A DNA stretch of 64,000 nucleotides from Sulfitobacter indolifex (GCF_022788655.1 NZ_CP084957.1:40165-104164), one strand, 5' to 3'; shown: positions 25,651-36,400, counted from the stretch's first letter. Translations and numbers: made by a program. Notes: a model not told the origin generated them from the letters alone.

Positions 25651-26154
25651 CTATGCGAATATGTCGATTGGCGTCCCGTCCCGCACCATCGCGTAGATAT
25701 CCTCAATCTCGCGGTCCGACACCGCGATGCAACCCGCCGTCCAGTCTGGTTTGATCGCGTCGATACCGGGTCGTGGCCCGCCATGGATGAAAATGTCGCC
25801 GCCCGGCTCTTGTCCCTGTGCAGCGGCATAGGCGATATCGGCCTCGTTCGGATAGGAGATGCCGATGGAGAGATGGAACAGACTGTCGGGATTGCGGCGG
25901 TCGACTGTATAGGTTCCCTCGGGCGTTTTTCCATCACCCTCGAATTGCTTGGGCCCCTCCGCCGCAAAACCGAGATCGATCCGGTAGGCTTTCAGGACCG
26001 AGGTATTGTTGAACAGGAACAGGTTCCGGTCACTTTTGAACATCTGCAACCGGGTGACTGCGGGCCCGTCGTAGGTCCGGAACTTGCTGGCGCATCCCGC
26101 AAGGCCGAGTGCCAGTCCACCCAATAGCGCAGTTCTACGTGTCGTTTTCATCAT
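25651..26154 (-). CDS. L,D-transpeptidase (YkuD family), lipoprotein
   Basis: 167 residues. The signal TRRTALLGGLALGLAGC has a lipobox (LAGC), so the protein is probably a lipoprotein. The YkuD catalytic block is FIHGGPRPG and DWTAGCIAVSDRE. It lies 58 bases after the ATPase gene on the same strand and probably shares its MerR-type promoter at 28595-28625. It is the third L,D-transpeptidase of the regulon. Its lipid anchor would need LspA and Lnt, both encoded next to it on the other strand. Confidence 0.9.
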   Translation of the reverse strand: MMKTTRRTALLGGLALGLAGCASKFRTYDGPAVTRLQMFKSDRNLFLFNNTSVLKAYRIDLGFAAEGPKQFEGDGKTPEGTYTVDRRNPDSLFHLSIGISYPNEADIAYAAAQGQEPGGDIFIHGGPRPGIDAIKPDWTAGCIAVSDREIEDIYAMVRDGTPIDIFA

Positions 26155-26212
26155 GTCGTCCGCTCTATCTTTCTATGTGCCCATTCATATCGGTGTCGGC
26201 ATGCCTGATCAA

Positions 26213-28564
26213 TCAATGGCCGTGTGCCAGGGCTCCCTGCGCCATCTTTTCCCCGATTTTCTCACCCCCTGACGGGTCTGGCCGATCCGTCGTGGCCCGG
26301 AGCAGCCTGAGCGCGTTGGCGACGACCAGCAGCGAAACGCCAACATCCGCAGCGATGGCCCCCCACATAGTCGCCATGCCGAACGCCGTCAGCCCGACGA
26401 ACAGTGCCTTGGTCGCCAGTGCGATGCCTATATTCTGATGAATGATGCCCATGGTCCGGCGTGAATGCCCGATCAGCCATGGCACCTTGGCGATATCGTC
26501 CGTCATCAACGCGATATCGGCTGTCTCAATAGCGGCGTCCGATCCGACCGCACCCATGGCGATGGCGAAATGCGCCCGCGCCATGGCAGGTGCGTCATTC
26601 ACACCATCTCCGATCATTGCCACGACATCGTAACTGGCAACCAGTTCTTCGATTGCCGCCACCTTGTCTTCTGGCAGCAGTTCTGCGCGAACCTCATCGA
26701 TGCCGACTTCCGCCGCCACGGCGCGCGCCGTGCGTTCATTGTCGCCGGTCAGCATGATGATCTTTTGCACGCCTTGGGCATGCAGACGCGCCACGACCCC
26801 CTTCGCATCCGGGCGGATACGGTCGCGCAGTTCGATCAGGCCCAGCAGGCGGCTTCCGGAGCCTACGGCCACGAGTGTGCTGCCAGCCCCTTCGATCCGT
26901 TCCAGCAGGTCGCGGGGGATCGCTTCGCCAAGCCCCTTCTCGGTCGCAAATCGATCCGAACCGAGCCAGACGGGCTGACCCTCCCAGGTTCCCTCGACAC
27001 CGCGGCCCGGCACCGTTTGGGTGTCGGTAGCCGCCGACTGCTTCAGCCCATCGCGTTCGCCGCGCACCAGGATGGCCCGCGCGAGAGGATGCGAAGAGCG
27101 GGCTTCCAGCGCGACAGCGGCGCTCAGAAGGTCGCGCTCGGCCGTGCCGCCCAAGGGATGCAGACCCGCGACCTCCGGTTCTCCCATGGTGATCGTCCCG
27201 GTCTTGTCCATTGCCAGAGCTGTCAGGCGTGACGGCGCCTCCACATAGGCACCGCCCTTGATCAGCACGCCATTGCGTGCCGAGGCCGCGAGCGAAGCGA
27301 CGATGGAGACCGGCGTAGAAATCACGAGCGCACAGGGGCAAGCGATTACCAGGAGAACCAGTGCATTGTAGAACCAATAATTCCATGCCCCCGCGAACAG
27401 CAGCGGTGGAACGACGGCGATTAGAACCGCCAGCACCATGACAATAGGCGTGTAGATGCGGGCGAACTTTGTGACCCACTGTTCAACCTCGGCGCGGCGC
27501 GAATGAGCGTCGCCTACCATACGGATGATTTTCGAGAGCACGGTATCGCCTGCGGCCTTGGTGGCCCTGACCGTCAGTGTGCCGTCGCCGTTGATCGTTC
27601 CGGCATACACTTCATCGCCAGTTTCCTTTGCCACAAGAGCACTTTCCCCGGTAATCGGAGCCTGATCAACATCGCCGCGACCCTCGGTCACCTCTCCGTC
27701 GAGCGGGATACGGTCTCCGCCGCGCACCACGAAGCGGTCACCGATCGCAACCTGAGCCGCAGGAACATCGGTCTCCGATCCGTCGTCACGAATGACGCGC
27801 GCCGTGGGTGGTGCTAGGTCCAACAGGGCCGAGACCGCGTTGCGCGCACGCCCCACGCTCCAGGATTCGAGAGCGAGGGACAGAGCAAAGAAGAATGCGA
27901 CCGTTGCCGCCTCGAAAAACTCGCCCAGACCGATCGCCCCGGCCACGGCGACGATCATCAGCAAATTCATGTCAGGCGAAAATCTACGCGCGGCGGACCA
28001 TGCTTTGGGGGCGACCAGCCAGGCTCCGAACACCACCGCCAGCATGAACAGCCCCATCTCGACCAGAGGCATAGACGTCTCGCCATGACCGGAGAAGAGC
28101 CGCAGCGCGCCGCCCGCCCCCGTCTCGACGATGTGGTAAAGGAACCCCGCGGCCCAGAAGCCGCCGCTGAGCCCGGTGAAGAGGCGTTGACGTGCGAAAT
28201 GGGCCGCCTGGTCCGCTTCGGCGCTTTCAGCATCCCACATCTTCGCGCTCATCCCAGTCGACCCGACGATCTTGATGATCTTATCGTCGCTGAGCGGTTT
28301 GGCGCTTTTGAGGATGGTCATGCGCCCGTTGATCACATCGAAGGCCAGATGCTCGCTGCCGCCGACTTCCGGCCCGACGACCTTGTTCAGGATCGCGACC
28401 TCTTCCGCACAATCCAGCCCGTTAACGCGAAAACTGCGTCCGGAGGATGGTGGAGGTGCTGCCACCTGCGCGGTGTCTTCGGCCGTCTGGCCGCAGCAAG
28501 CCTTTGTGTCTTTGCGATCATCCTGATGACCGTGCGGATGCGTGTCTGGACCGTGGTGGGACAT
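26213..28564 (-). CDS. zntA: P1B-2-type ATPase, Zn/Cd/Pb exporter (ZntA/PbrA-like)
   Basis: 783 residues. A His-rich and Cys-containing N-terminus (HHGPDTHPHGH, ACCGQ) is followed by a degenerate metal-binding domain with a single Cys (GLDCAEEVAIL). Catalytic motifs are complete: CPCALVIS in the transport segment, DKTGTIT phosphorylation site, SSHPLA and GDGVNDAP. The last membrane helix has AADVGVSLL, whose Asp marks the Zn/Cd/Pb class rather than the copper class. It pumps divalent soft metals out of the cytoplasm. Confidence 0.95.
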   Translation of the reverse strand: MSHHGPDTHPHGHQDDRKDTKACCGQTAEDTAQVAAPPPSSGRSFRVNGLDCAEEVAILNKVVGPEVGGSEHLAFDVINGRMTILKSAKPLSDDKIIKIVGSTGMSAKMWDAESAEADQAAHFARQRLFTGLSGGFWAAGFLYHIVETGAGGALRLFSGHGETSMPLVEMGLFMLAVVFGAWLVAPKAWSAARRFSPDMNLLMIVAVAGAIGLGEFFEAATVAFFFALSLALESWSVGRARNAVSALLDLAPPTARVIRDDGSETDVPAAQVAIGDRFVVRGGDRIPLDGEVTEGRGDVDQAPITGESALVAKETGDEVYAGTINGDGTLTVRATKAAGDTVLSKIIRMVGDAHSRRAEVEQWVTKFARIYTPIVMVLAVLIAVVPPLLFAGAWNYWFYNALVLLVIACPCALVISTPVSIVASLAASARNGVLIKGGAYVEAPSRLTALAMDKTGTITMGEPEVAGLHPLGGTAERDLLSAAVALEARSSHPLARAILVRGERDGLKQSAATDTQTVPGRGVEGTWEGQPVWLGSDRFATEKGLGEAIPRDLLERIEGAGSTLVAVGSGSRLLGLIELRDRIRPDAKGVVARLHAQGVQKIIMLTGDNERTARAVAAEVGIDEVRAELLPEDKVAAIEELVASYDVVAMIGDGVNDAPAMARAHFAIAMGAVGSDAAIETADIALMTDDIAKVPWLIGHSRRTMGIIHQNIGIALATKALFVGLTAFGMATMWGAIAADVGVSLLVVANALRLLRATTDRPDPSGGEKIGEKMAQGALAHGH

Positions 28565-28594
28565 GGGAAACCTCTGAGAATAAGCGTTGAGCCA

Positions 28595-28625
28595 AAGATA
28601 GGAGCTTCAGTTGCTAGAGGTTCAA
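28595..28625 (-). promoter_or_regulatory. MerR-type promoter/operator (Zn/Cd/Pb type) of the ATPase operon
   Basis: On the minus strand: -35 TTGAAC (28625-28620), 19 bases starting CTCTAGCAACTGAAG, -10 TATCTT (28600-28595). It serves the ATPase and probably the L,D-transpeptidase after it. Confidence 0.75.
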
Positions 28626-28717
28626 GAAGTTTCTTGGGATGTTCTGTGCTTAAGGCCATCACAATCAGCACTGTACCTCCTCTGAACTGTTCGGGCGCGA
28701 CAGCGAGGCGATTGGAC

Positions 28718-28748
28718 TTGACCTTCCATCTACGGGAAGCACTATTTG
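28718..28748 (+). promoter_or_regulatory. CueR-type copper promoter
   Basis: -35 TTGACC (28718-28723), 19 bases with TTCC...GGAA dyad, -10 TATTTG (28743-28748). It differs from the CTCTAG-type sites and matches CueR promoters. It drives the copper ATPase at 28781. Confidence 0.75.
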
Positions 28749-28780
28749 CGGACCCAGTGTAGTTTTTGAAAGGCTGGGAA

Positions 28781-31108
28781 ATGGATCAGATAGTAGGCAA
28801 GGATGCGTCAGAGCGGTCGTCGGATCATGCCGTGGATCCGGTGTGCGGCATGTCCGTCACAATTTCTCCGGACGCACGCCGTGCAGACTATGACGGTGAA
28901 ATTTTCTATTTCTGCTCCGACAGGTGCCACACCAAGTTCAAGGCTGATCCAGTTTACTACGCCTCTGGCAAGGCATCGGATCGTCGCATGACCTCACAAG
29001 CAGGCGCGCAGTATACATGCCCGATGCACCCTGAAATCGTACGTGATGAACCCGGATCTTGCCCGATCTGTGGCATGGCGCTTGAACCGATGTTACCGTC
29101 GGATGAACCCAGTGAGGAACTGACCGACTTCACCCGCCGCATGTGGATCAGTGCCGCCGCGGCCGTTCCCCTGGTCATCCTAACCATGGGTGAGTTGGTC
29201 GGTCTGCCCGTCCGAGACTGGATCGGGCATCAACTGGCGACCTATGTCGAGTTCGCGTTGGCGACACCAATCGTCCTATGGGCGGCGAAACCCTTCTTCG
29301 AGCGGGGATGGGCGTCGATCGTGAACCGCTCGCCCAACATGTGGACACTGATCTCCATCGGTGTCGGTGCGGCCTACATCTATTCGCTGGTGGCTACGTT
29401 CCTTCCGGGCGTGTTTCCGGAGGTCTACCGGATGGGCGCGGGGGTCGGCACCTACTTTGAGGCCGCCGTTGTCATCATCACCCTGATTTTTGTTGGGCAG
29501 GTTCTGGAGCTGAGGGCGCGGGAACGGACCGGCGATGCCATTCGGGCACTACTCGACCTGGCCCCGAAAACTGCGCGACGTATCCTGCCCGACGGCACAG
29601 AGTATGACGCGCCGCTGGAAAACATCGTTGAGGGGGATCGTCTGCGGGTCCGCCCAGGCGACGCGATCCCCGTCGACGCCACGGTCATGGACGGTACGTC
29701 GTCCATCGACGAGAGCATGATCACCGGCGAACCCCTGCCGGTCGAAAAAGGTCCCGGCGATACCGTCACCGGCGGCACGATCAACAAGAAGGGATCCCTT
29801 GTCATCGAGGCCGCGCGCGTGGGTGCCGACACGATGCTGAGCCAGATCGTCGAGATGGTTTCGAACGCGCGTAGGTCCCGCGCGCCGATTCAGGGTCTTG
29901 CCGACAAGGTCTCATCCTACTTCGTGCCGACCGTTGTCCTGATCGCGCTGCTCGCATTCGTCGCGTGGCTGAGCTTCGGACCCGAACCTGCTCTGGTCTT
30001 TGCCATTGCCTCGGCGGTGTCGGTGCTGATCATCGCCTGCCCCTGTGCTCTGGGTCTGGCGACCCCGATTTCGATCACGACGGCCGCGGGGCGCGGTGCA
30101 CAGGCGGGTGTGCTGATCAAGGACGCCGAAGCTCTGGAACGCATGGCCAAGGTCGATACGCTGATCGTGGACAAGACGGGTACCCTGACCGAGGGGAAGC
30201 CGAAGCTGACCGATGTGGCCGCTCTGGGCGACGAAAGCGAGGAAACCATTCTAACCCTAGCTGCCGCCCTGGAAAAAAGCTCGGAGCACCCGTTGGCGGA
30301 GGCCATCGTGGAGGGTGCGATGGAGAAGGGCATCAAGGTCGGCAATGCCGAAAACTTCGAGGCGGTGACCGGAAAAGGCGTGCGCGGAACTGTCTTGGGG
30401 CGGGCTGTCGCACTTGGAAATACCGCAATGATGCGCGACATGTCTCTCGACACATCTACGGCGGAGGAAGCGGCAGATGTTCTACGGGCCGAGGGTAAGA
30501 CCGCCATGTTCGTAGCCATTGAAGGTAAGCTGTCCGGCATCGTCGCAGTGGCCGACCCGATCAAGGAGTCGACTGCCGAAGCCATCAAGGTACTGCACGA
30601 GGCAGGTCTGCGGATCATCATGGCGACAGGTGACAACGAACGCACCGCCAGCGCCGTGGCGCAGCGGCTTGGAATCGACGAGGTTCGGGCCGGCGTTCTG
30701 CCGGAAGATAAGAAGGCGCTGGTCGACGAGCTGCACGCCGAAGGCAGAAAGGTCGCGATGGCGGGTGATGGTGTCAACGACGCGCCAGCCCTGGCCGCAG
30801 CGGACGTCGGCCTTGCCATGGGTACGGGCGCGGACGTGGCGGTTGAAAGTGCGGGCATCACGCTGTTGCGCGGGGATCTGAACGGCATCGTCAAGGCGCG
30901 GACACTGGCGGTGGCGACGATCCGCAACATTCGCCAGAACCTGTTCTGGGCGTTTGCCTATAACACGCTCGGTGTTCCAATCGCGGCAGGGGTCCTCTAC
31001 CCGGTCTTCGGCCTATTAATGTCACCAATGATCGCCGCAGCCGCGATGAGCCTTTCTTCAGTCTCGGTCATCGCAAACGCTCTCAGGCTGAGGCGATTGA
31101 AGCTTTAG
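28781..31108 (+). CDS. P1B-1-type Cu+ ATPase with YHS and CPMHP metal-binding domains
   Basis: 775 residues from ATG 28781 (AAGG upstream). In order: a YHS domain (DPVCGMSV ... [12 protein letters not shown], about 18-65), a heavy-metal-binding domain (YTCPMHPEI ... [10 protein letters not shown], about 78-110), then the ATPase with [28 protein letters not shown] and [10 protein letters not shown]. The last helices hold [11 protein letters not shown] and [12 protein letters not shown], the Cu+ class signature. Classical CxxC HMA domains are absent. It exports Cu+ (or Ag+); a SilP/CopF-like architecture. Confidence 0.95.
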   Translation: MDQIVGKDASERSSDHAVDPVCGMSVTISPDARRADYDGEIFYFCSDRCHTKFKADPVYYASGKASDRRMTSQAGAQYTCPMHPEIVRDEPGSCPICGMALEPMLPSDEPSEELTDFTRRMWISAAAAVPLVILTMGELVGLPVRDWIGHQLATYVEFALATPIVLWAAKPFFERGWASIVNRSPNMWTLISIGVGAAYIYSLVATFLPGVFPEVYRMGAGVGTYFEAAVVIITLIFVGQVLELRARERTGDAIRALLDLAPKTARRILPDGTEYDAPLENIVEGDRLRVRPGDAIPVDATVMDGTSSIDESMITGEPLPVEKGPGDTVTGGTINKKGSLVIEAARVGADTMLSQIVEMVSNARRSRAPIQGLADKVSSYFVPTVVLIALLAFVAWLSFGPEPALVFAIASAVSVLIIACPCALGLATPISITTAAGRGAQAGVLIKDAEALERMAKVDTLIVDKTGTLTEGKPKLTDVAALGDESEETILTLAAALEKSSEHPLAEAIVEGAMEKGIKVGNAENFEAVTGKGVRGTVLGRAVALGNTAMMRDMSLDTSTAEEAADVLRAEGKTAMFVAIEGKLSGIVAVADPIKESTAEAIKVLHEAGLRIIMATGDNERTASAVAQRLGIDEVRAGVLPEDKKALVDELHAEGRKVAMAGDGVNDAPALAAADVGLAMGTGADVAVESAGITLLRGDLNGIVKARTLAVATIRNIRQNLFWAFAYNTLGVPIAAGVLYPVFGLLMSPMIAAAAMSLSSVSVIANALRLRRLKL

Positions 31109-31199
31109 CGGGTCCGCGTTTTGAACGTGAAGTAGGTCAATTATCCATTTCAGCAAAACGTGTATTGCTGGTCTGTCAGAAATCCAACATAGCTGACCG

Positions 31200-31529
31200 A
31201 TGATACTCAAAACGCGCCTTTTTGTGCTTACTCTTTTGATTGGCGTTGTTCTGGCGCAAATCAGTCATGCGTCCATTTCAAGCGTGGATTCAGGGTCTTC
31301 GATGGTCATGCAAAGCGATTGCTGTCCAGATGACTGCCCGGACATGCCGGAATGCGATGCTGCTTGCATTTCGACGATGCAATTTCGGGTAGCCCCGATT
31401 GTGCTGGGGCTGGAACGAGCAACTCTAGCGAGCTTGCCGAGCCCCGGAAACGCAGAGTTCTCACGGGCCGAGGCGGCAGCGCACCGACAACATGCGGACA
31501 TTGAGCTTCAAAGACCGCCAAAGGCATGA
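31200..31529 (+). CDS. Small secreted Cys-rich protein heading the cus operon
   Basis: 109 residues with a signal peptide (FVLTLLIGVVLAQISHA). A dense Cys cluster SDCCPDDCPDMPECDAAC occupies about residues 40-57, with Met and Asp between, suited to soft-metal binding. The C-terminus is DIELQRPPKA. It precedes FixH-like, CusB and CusA genes. No family is recognised. Three other metal operons in the window start with a comparable protein. Confidence 0.7.
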   Translation: MILKTRLFVLTLLIGVVLAQISHASISSVDSGSSMVMQSDCCPDDCPDMPECDAACISTMQFRVAPIVLGLERATLASLPSPGNAEFSRAEAAAHRQHADIELQRPPKA

Positions 31530-31634
31530 CGGGTCAGGTGTCTTTCGCACCAAAATCCACGCGCCGATGTAACGTATAGACTCAGGGTTGATACGATGGC
31601 TGGCGTTCCCGTTGCCCGTCAAAATAGGCGTATC

Positions 31635-32033
31635 ATGCTCCGTTATATCCCCACCTTTCTTGCGACCCTCGTGGTTGCGACCCAGCTCTCCGTGCCGATA
31701 GCACAGGCGGCTGCATCTGATTACAACCTTGTTCTCGTCGAAACGACCTATCCCTTCGGAGACGGCGCGGTTCTGGAGCTTCGTCTGATTGATACCCGCA
31801 CCAATGCGCCCGTCGAAGGCGCCGTCATCTTTGCCACAAGGCTGGATATGGAGCCGGACGGCATGGAGACGATGACTTCGACGGTCTTGGCGTTGCCCGG
31901 CGAAGAGCCGGGTCTCTATCGCTTTTCCGCCGATCTGACGATGGACGGAAACTGGCGGTTTTCCGTTGCGGCCAAGGTGCAGGGCGAACCTGAAACTGTT
32001 CAGGCGCAAATCGTGCTCGAGGTGCTGCCATGA
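31635..32033 (+). CDS. FixH/YtkA-like periplasmic protein
   Basis: 132 residues from ATG 31635; an in-frame ATG at 31596 would add 13 residues ahead of the signal peptide. After the signal (ATQLSVPIAQAAA) comes one Ig-like YtkA/FixH domain with TRLDMEPDGMETM and DLTMDGNWRFSV. These domains are found in copper and cytochrome oxidase settings. It overlaps cusB by ATGA, so it is part of the efflux operon, perhaps a periplasmic accessory. It contains no Cys. Confidence 0.78.
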   Translation: MLRYIPTFLATLVVATQLSVPIAQAAASDYNLVLVETTYPFGDGAVLELRLIDTRTNAPVEGAVIFATRLDMEPDGMETMTSTVLALPGEEPGLYRFSADLTMDGNWRFSVAAKVQGEPETVQAQIVLEVLP

Positions 32034-33466
32034 GCGTCTTTGGCAAATTGGTGCTTATCGGCGTGGTTGGCGGCGCGGCTGGATGGGCGGGCCTCGCGGC
32101 AGGCGTCAAGGGTTGGACGCCTGCTATGCTGGCAAATGTGGCGCAGACGCAATTCACCGCGCTGATGGGACGGCAAGCTGAAGCAATGCCAGCCGCAACC
32201 CGAACGCCGACAGGCCCGGTCATCTACTACCGACACCCTGACGGTCTCGCCGAATGGTCCGCCGCGTCGACCGAGACTGCCGATGGAAAGTCCTTTTTGC
32301 CGGTCCTGGCGAACGAAGACGTATCGTTTGATCCAGAGGCGATCACGCCTCTAGAGGCAGAGAGTGGCGAACGAACCCTACTCTACTACCGCCACCCGAT
32401 GGGCCTGCCTGATACGTCGCCGGTGCCAAAGCTGGATTCCATGGGGATGGACTACCTGCCCGTCTATGCCGACGAGGTAAGCGATGCCGGATCAGTGACC
32501 GTATCGCCCGGCAAGCTGCAACGCACGGGCGTGCGTACGTCAATTGCAGTGTTTGATCCCATGGCAACAACAGTGCGTGCGCCGGGGATCGTCGCGCTGG
32601 ACGACCGTAGAGTCAGCGTCATTTCATTGCGTGCGGATGCGTTCATCGAAGAAGTTGAGGATGTAACGACCGGATCAATCGTTGAAGCGGGCGAACCGCT
32701 GGCGATGCTCTATTCCCCAGAGGTCGTCGCCGCTGCGGCGCAATATGTTTCCGACCTTCGGGGCGGTGAAGGGAGGGTCGAAGGCAGCCGCCAAAGGCTG
32801 GCAAATCTGGGCGTCCCAGCAGCCGTCATCGACAAGATCGCGGCGGAAAGGCGTACGCCGGTGCAAATCACTCTGATGGCACCGCGGTCGGGCGTGGTAC
32901 TCGAACGGATGGCCGTCGAAGGCATGATGTCAGAGGCTGGAGAAACGCTGTTTCGTATTGCCGATACATCGGTTGTCTGGGTCATGGCGGACGTGCCGGA
33001 ATCTGCGCTCGCGGGCCTTTCGGATGGAAACGCTGCGACGATCACCTTCCCAGGCCTGCCGGGCGAGACCTTCAGCGGCTTGATCGACAAGATATACCCT
33101 GAAGTCGATATGCAGACCCGGACTGCACGCGTCCGCATCGATCTGTCCAACCCCGAGGGTCGCTTGCTGGTCAACATGTTCGCGGATGTGGTTTTGGCGA
33201 CGGGCGACGGTGCGCCCGTGGTGCAGGTCCCGGAAACGGCGGTGATCGACACCGGCGATCGCCAGGTGGTGATCCGCGATATGGGAGAGGGGAAATTTGT
33301 GCCGCAGGATGTGGTGCTGGGGCGGCAGGCCGCCGGGATGGTGGAAGTCCGCGAAGGTATTGCCGAGGGCGACCGGATCGTCACCACCTCGACCTTTCTG
33401 ATCGACGCGGAGAGCAACCTGAACGCAGCCCTGGCTGCGCTGACCGCCCCGGAGGCAGTCGAATGA
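32030..33466 (+). CDS. cusB: CusB-type RND periplasmic adaptor (membrane fusion protein)
   Basis: 478 residues. An N-terminal anchor is followed by two heavy-metal-binding-like repeats (YYRHPDGLAEWS and YYRHPMGLPDTS ... DSMGMDYLPVY), in which the usual CPMHP Cys is replaced by His-containing RHPMG. Then come the CusB hairpin, lipoyl and beta-barrel domains (VRAPGIVALDDRRVS ... QITLMAPRSGVV). It links the CusA pump to an outer membrane channel. The end overlaps cusA by ATGA. Confidence 0.93.
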   Translation: MSVFGKLVLIGVVGGAAGWAGLAAGVKGWTPAMLANVAQTQFTALMGRQAEAMPAATRTPTGPVIYYRHPDGLAEWSAASTETADGKSFLPVLANEDVSFDPEAITPLEAESGERTLLYYRHPMGLPDTSPVPKLDSMGMDYLPVYADEVSDAGSVTVSPGKLQRTGVRTSIAVFDPMATTVRAPGIVALDDRRVSVISLRADAFIEEVEDVTTGSIVEAGEPLAMLYSPEVVAAAAQYVSDLRGGEGRVEGSRQRLANLGVPAAVIDKIAAERRTPVQITLMAPRSGVVLERMAVEGMMSEAGETLFRIADTSVVWVMADVPESALAGLSDGNAATITFPGLPGETFSGLIDKIYPEVDMQTRTARVRIDLSNPEGRLLVNMFADVVLATGDGAPVVQVPETAVIDTGDRQVVIRDMGEGKFVPQDVVLGRQAAGMVEVREGIAEGDRIVTTSTFLIDAESNLNAALAALTAPEAVE

Positions 33467-36400
33467 TCGCGCGTGTCATCGAATGGTCCGCCCGCAACCT
33501 TGTTCTGGTGTTCTTTGCCACGGCCCTGATCATCGCCGCAGGGGTCTGGTCACTGCGCAACTTGCCGATCGACGCTATTCCCGACCTGTCTGACGTGCAG
33601 GTGATCGTGCTGACCGATTATCCGGGCCAGGCTCCGCAGGTCGTCGAGGATCAGGTCACCTATCCGCTGACTTCGGCGATGCTGACGGTGCCGCGATCCC
33701 GCGTCGTGCGGGGGTTTTCGTTCTTCGGCATTTCCTTTGTCTACATTATCTTCGAGGACGGCGTAGACCCCTATTGGGCACGGTCTCGCGTTCTGGAATA
33801 CCTGAACGCCGCGGCAGCCCGCCTGCCGGACGGCGTGACGCCCACGCTCGGTCCCGATGCGACCGGGGTCGGATGGGTTTACCAATACGCGATCACCGGA
33901 GAAAATCTGTCGCTGGCCGAATTGCGGTCGTTGCAGGATTGGGTCGTCCGCTTTGGTGCAAGCCGTGCCGAGGGCGTGTCCGAAGTGGCCAGCGTCGGCG
34001 GCTTCGTCAAGCAATACTCGGTCACGGTGGATCCGGTGCGGATGCGGGCGCAGGGGTTCACGCTGTCCGACATCGGCAAGGCCATCTCTGAAAGCAACAT
34101 GGACACCGGCGGGCGCACGGTAGAGCTTTCCGAGTTCGAATTCATGGTACGCGGACGGGGCTATCTGTCGGGGACCGAGGATATCGGCAACATCACCCTG
34201 CGCAGTATCGGCGGCGTCCCGATCAGCCTGCGCGACGTGGCGCGGGTCGAAATCGTCCCCAATGAACGCCGCGGCATCGCCGAGTTGAACGGTGAGGGCG
34301 AGGTGGCCAGCGGCATCGTGCTGCAACGGGTGGGCGCCAATGCACTGGACGTGATCGAAAACGCCAAGTCAGAACTGGATGTGGTTGCTCAAAGCCTGCC
34401 GGACGGGGTCGACATCGTGCCGGTCTATGACAGGTCCAACCTGATCCTGTCGGCAATAGAGACGCTGAAAACAACGCTTCTCGAAGAAAGTCTCGTTGTG
34501 GCCGGGGTCACGATCATTTTTCTGTTGCACGTCCGGTCGGCCCTCGTAGCGATCATCATGCTGCCTATCGGATTGCTCATGGCTTTCACCGCGATGAAAT
34601 TCCTCGGGATCGGGGCCAATATCATGAGCCTCGGCGGCATTGCCATCGCCATCGGCGCAATGATCGACGCCGCCATCGTGATGATCGAGAACGCGCACAA
34701 GCATCTGGAACGTGCTGCCCCCGACAAGCCCCGCATCGAGGTGCTGATCGAAGCCGCAAGCGAGGTCGGCCCGGCACTGTTCTTCAGCCTGCTGATCATC
34801 ACCGTATCGTTCCTGCCGATCTTTGCACTGGAAGGACAGGAGGGACGCATGTTCGGCCCGCTGGCCTATACCAAGACGTTTTCGATGGCGGCGGCGGCGT
34901 TCCTGTCGGTGACGCTGGTGCCTGCGCTGATGGTGGTCTTCGTGCGCGGCCGGATCATGCCTGAACACAGGAATCCGGTGAATCGGGCACTCATCGCCGT
35001 TTACCGCCCAATCATCCGCGCCGTGCTGAAGGCCAAAAGTCTCACGATCATAGTGGCTCTCGCCGCACTGGTGGTCACGATCTGGCCCGCGCGGCAGTTG
35101 GGGTCAGAGTTCATGCCCGTCCTGAACGAGGGCACGCTGATGTATATGCCGACCACTTTGCCCGGTCTGTCAGTCACCAAGGCCGCCGAGTTGATGCAGA
35201 CGCAAGACCGCATCATCAAGACCTTTCCCGAGGTCCTGACCGTCTTCGGCAAGGCGGGCCGCGCCCTGACCGCGACCGATCCCGCGCCGACCGAGATGTT
35301 TGAGACGATCATCCAGCTCCGCCCGGAAGACGAATGGCGGCCCGGTGTGACGACCGAAAGCCTGCGGCAGGAAATGGATGCCGCCCTGCAATTTCCCGGC
35401 GTATCGAACGCTTGGACTATGCCGATCCGCGCCCGGATCGACATGCTGTCCACCGGTATCCGCACGCCGGTCGGTATCAAGGTTTATGGCACGAGTCTGA
35501 CCGAGATGGAGAAAGTGGCTCGTGAGGTCGAAGCCGTGGTACGCACGGTGCCGGGAACGACCAGCGCCTATGCCGAACGGGTGATCGGCGGCTATTACCT
35601 CGACATCACCCCAGACCGTACAGTGCTTGGCCGCTACGGTCTGTCGGTGCAGGATGTGCAAGAGGTAATCGGCATGGCGTTGGGGGCCAAGGCCATCACG
35701 CAGACCGTCGAGGGGCGCGAGCGCTACGACGTCGCAGTGCGCTATCCGGCGACACTGCGGTCTGATCCGGAGACGATTGGGCGCGAGGTTCAGGTTGCAC
35801 TGCCGGGCGGTGGCACCATTCCGCTGGGGGACGTGGCCACCATTGAACGCACCCGCGGAGCTACGTCGATCCGCACCGAGAACGGACAGCTTGCCGTATA
35901 TATCTTTGTCGATATCGTCGGACGCGATCTTGGCGGCTATGTGGCCGAAGCTCAGGCGGCGGTCGCGGCCTCCGTCACTCTGCCACCCGGCTATTCTTTG
36001 GGCTGGAGCGGTCAGTTCGAATACCTTGAACGCGCGAAACAGCGGCTGGCCACTGTTGTGCCGCTGACGCTGGCGCTGATCTTTCTGCTGCTTTACCTAA
36101 ACTTCCGCCGCCTGACGGAAACCTTGATCGTGATGCTGTCGCTGCCTTTCGCTCTGGTCGGTGGCATTTGGCTCATGTGGTTCATGGGCTTCAACATGTC
36201 GGTTGCGGTGGCCGTCGGGTTTATCGCGCTGGCCGGGGTGGCGGCTGAAACCGGAGTGATCATGTTGATCTATCTCGATCAGGCTTTGAATGAAGCGCGT
36301 GCCCGCGCGGGCGACAGGGACCTGACCCGCGACGAGCTCCACGCCGCGATCATGGTGGGTGCAGTAGACCGCGTGCGCCCCAAGATGATGACAGTTGTCG

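Noticed and set aside
29917..30930. 337-residue Ser/Arg-rich frame on the minus strand
   Set aside because: Shadow of the Cu+ ATPase; composition is typical of antisense frames in high-GC DNA. The same applies to 46145-47512, 22024-23235 and 23966-24937.
31115..31145. TTGAAC followed by TATCC upstream of the cus operon
   Set aside because: The spacer is about 15 bases with no dyad, so it is not a MerR-type promoter.
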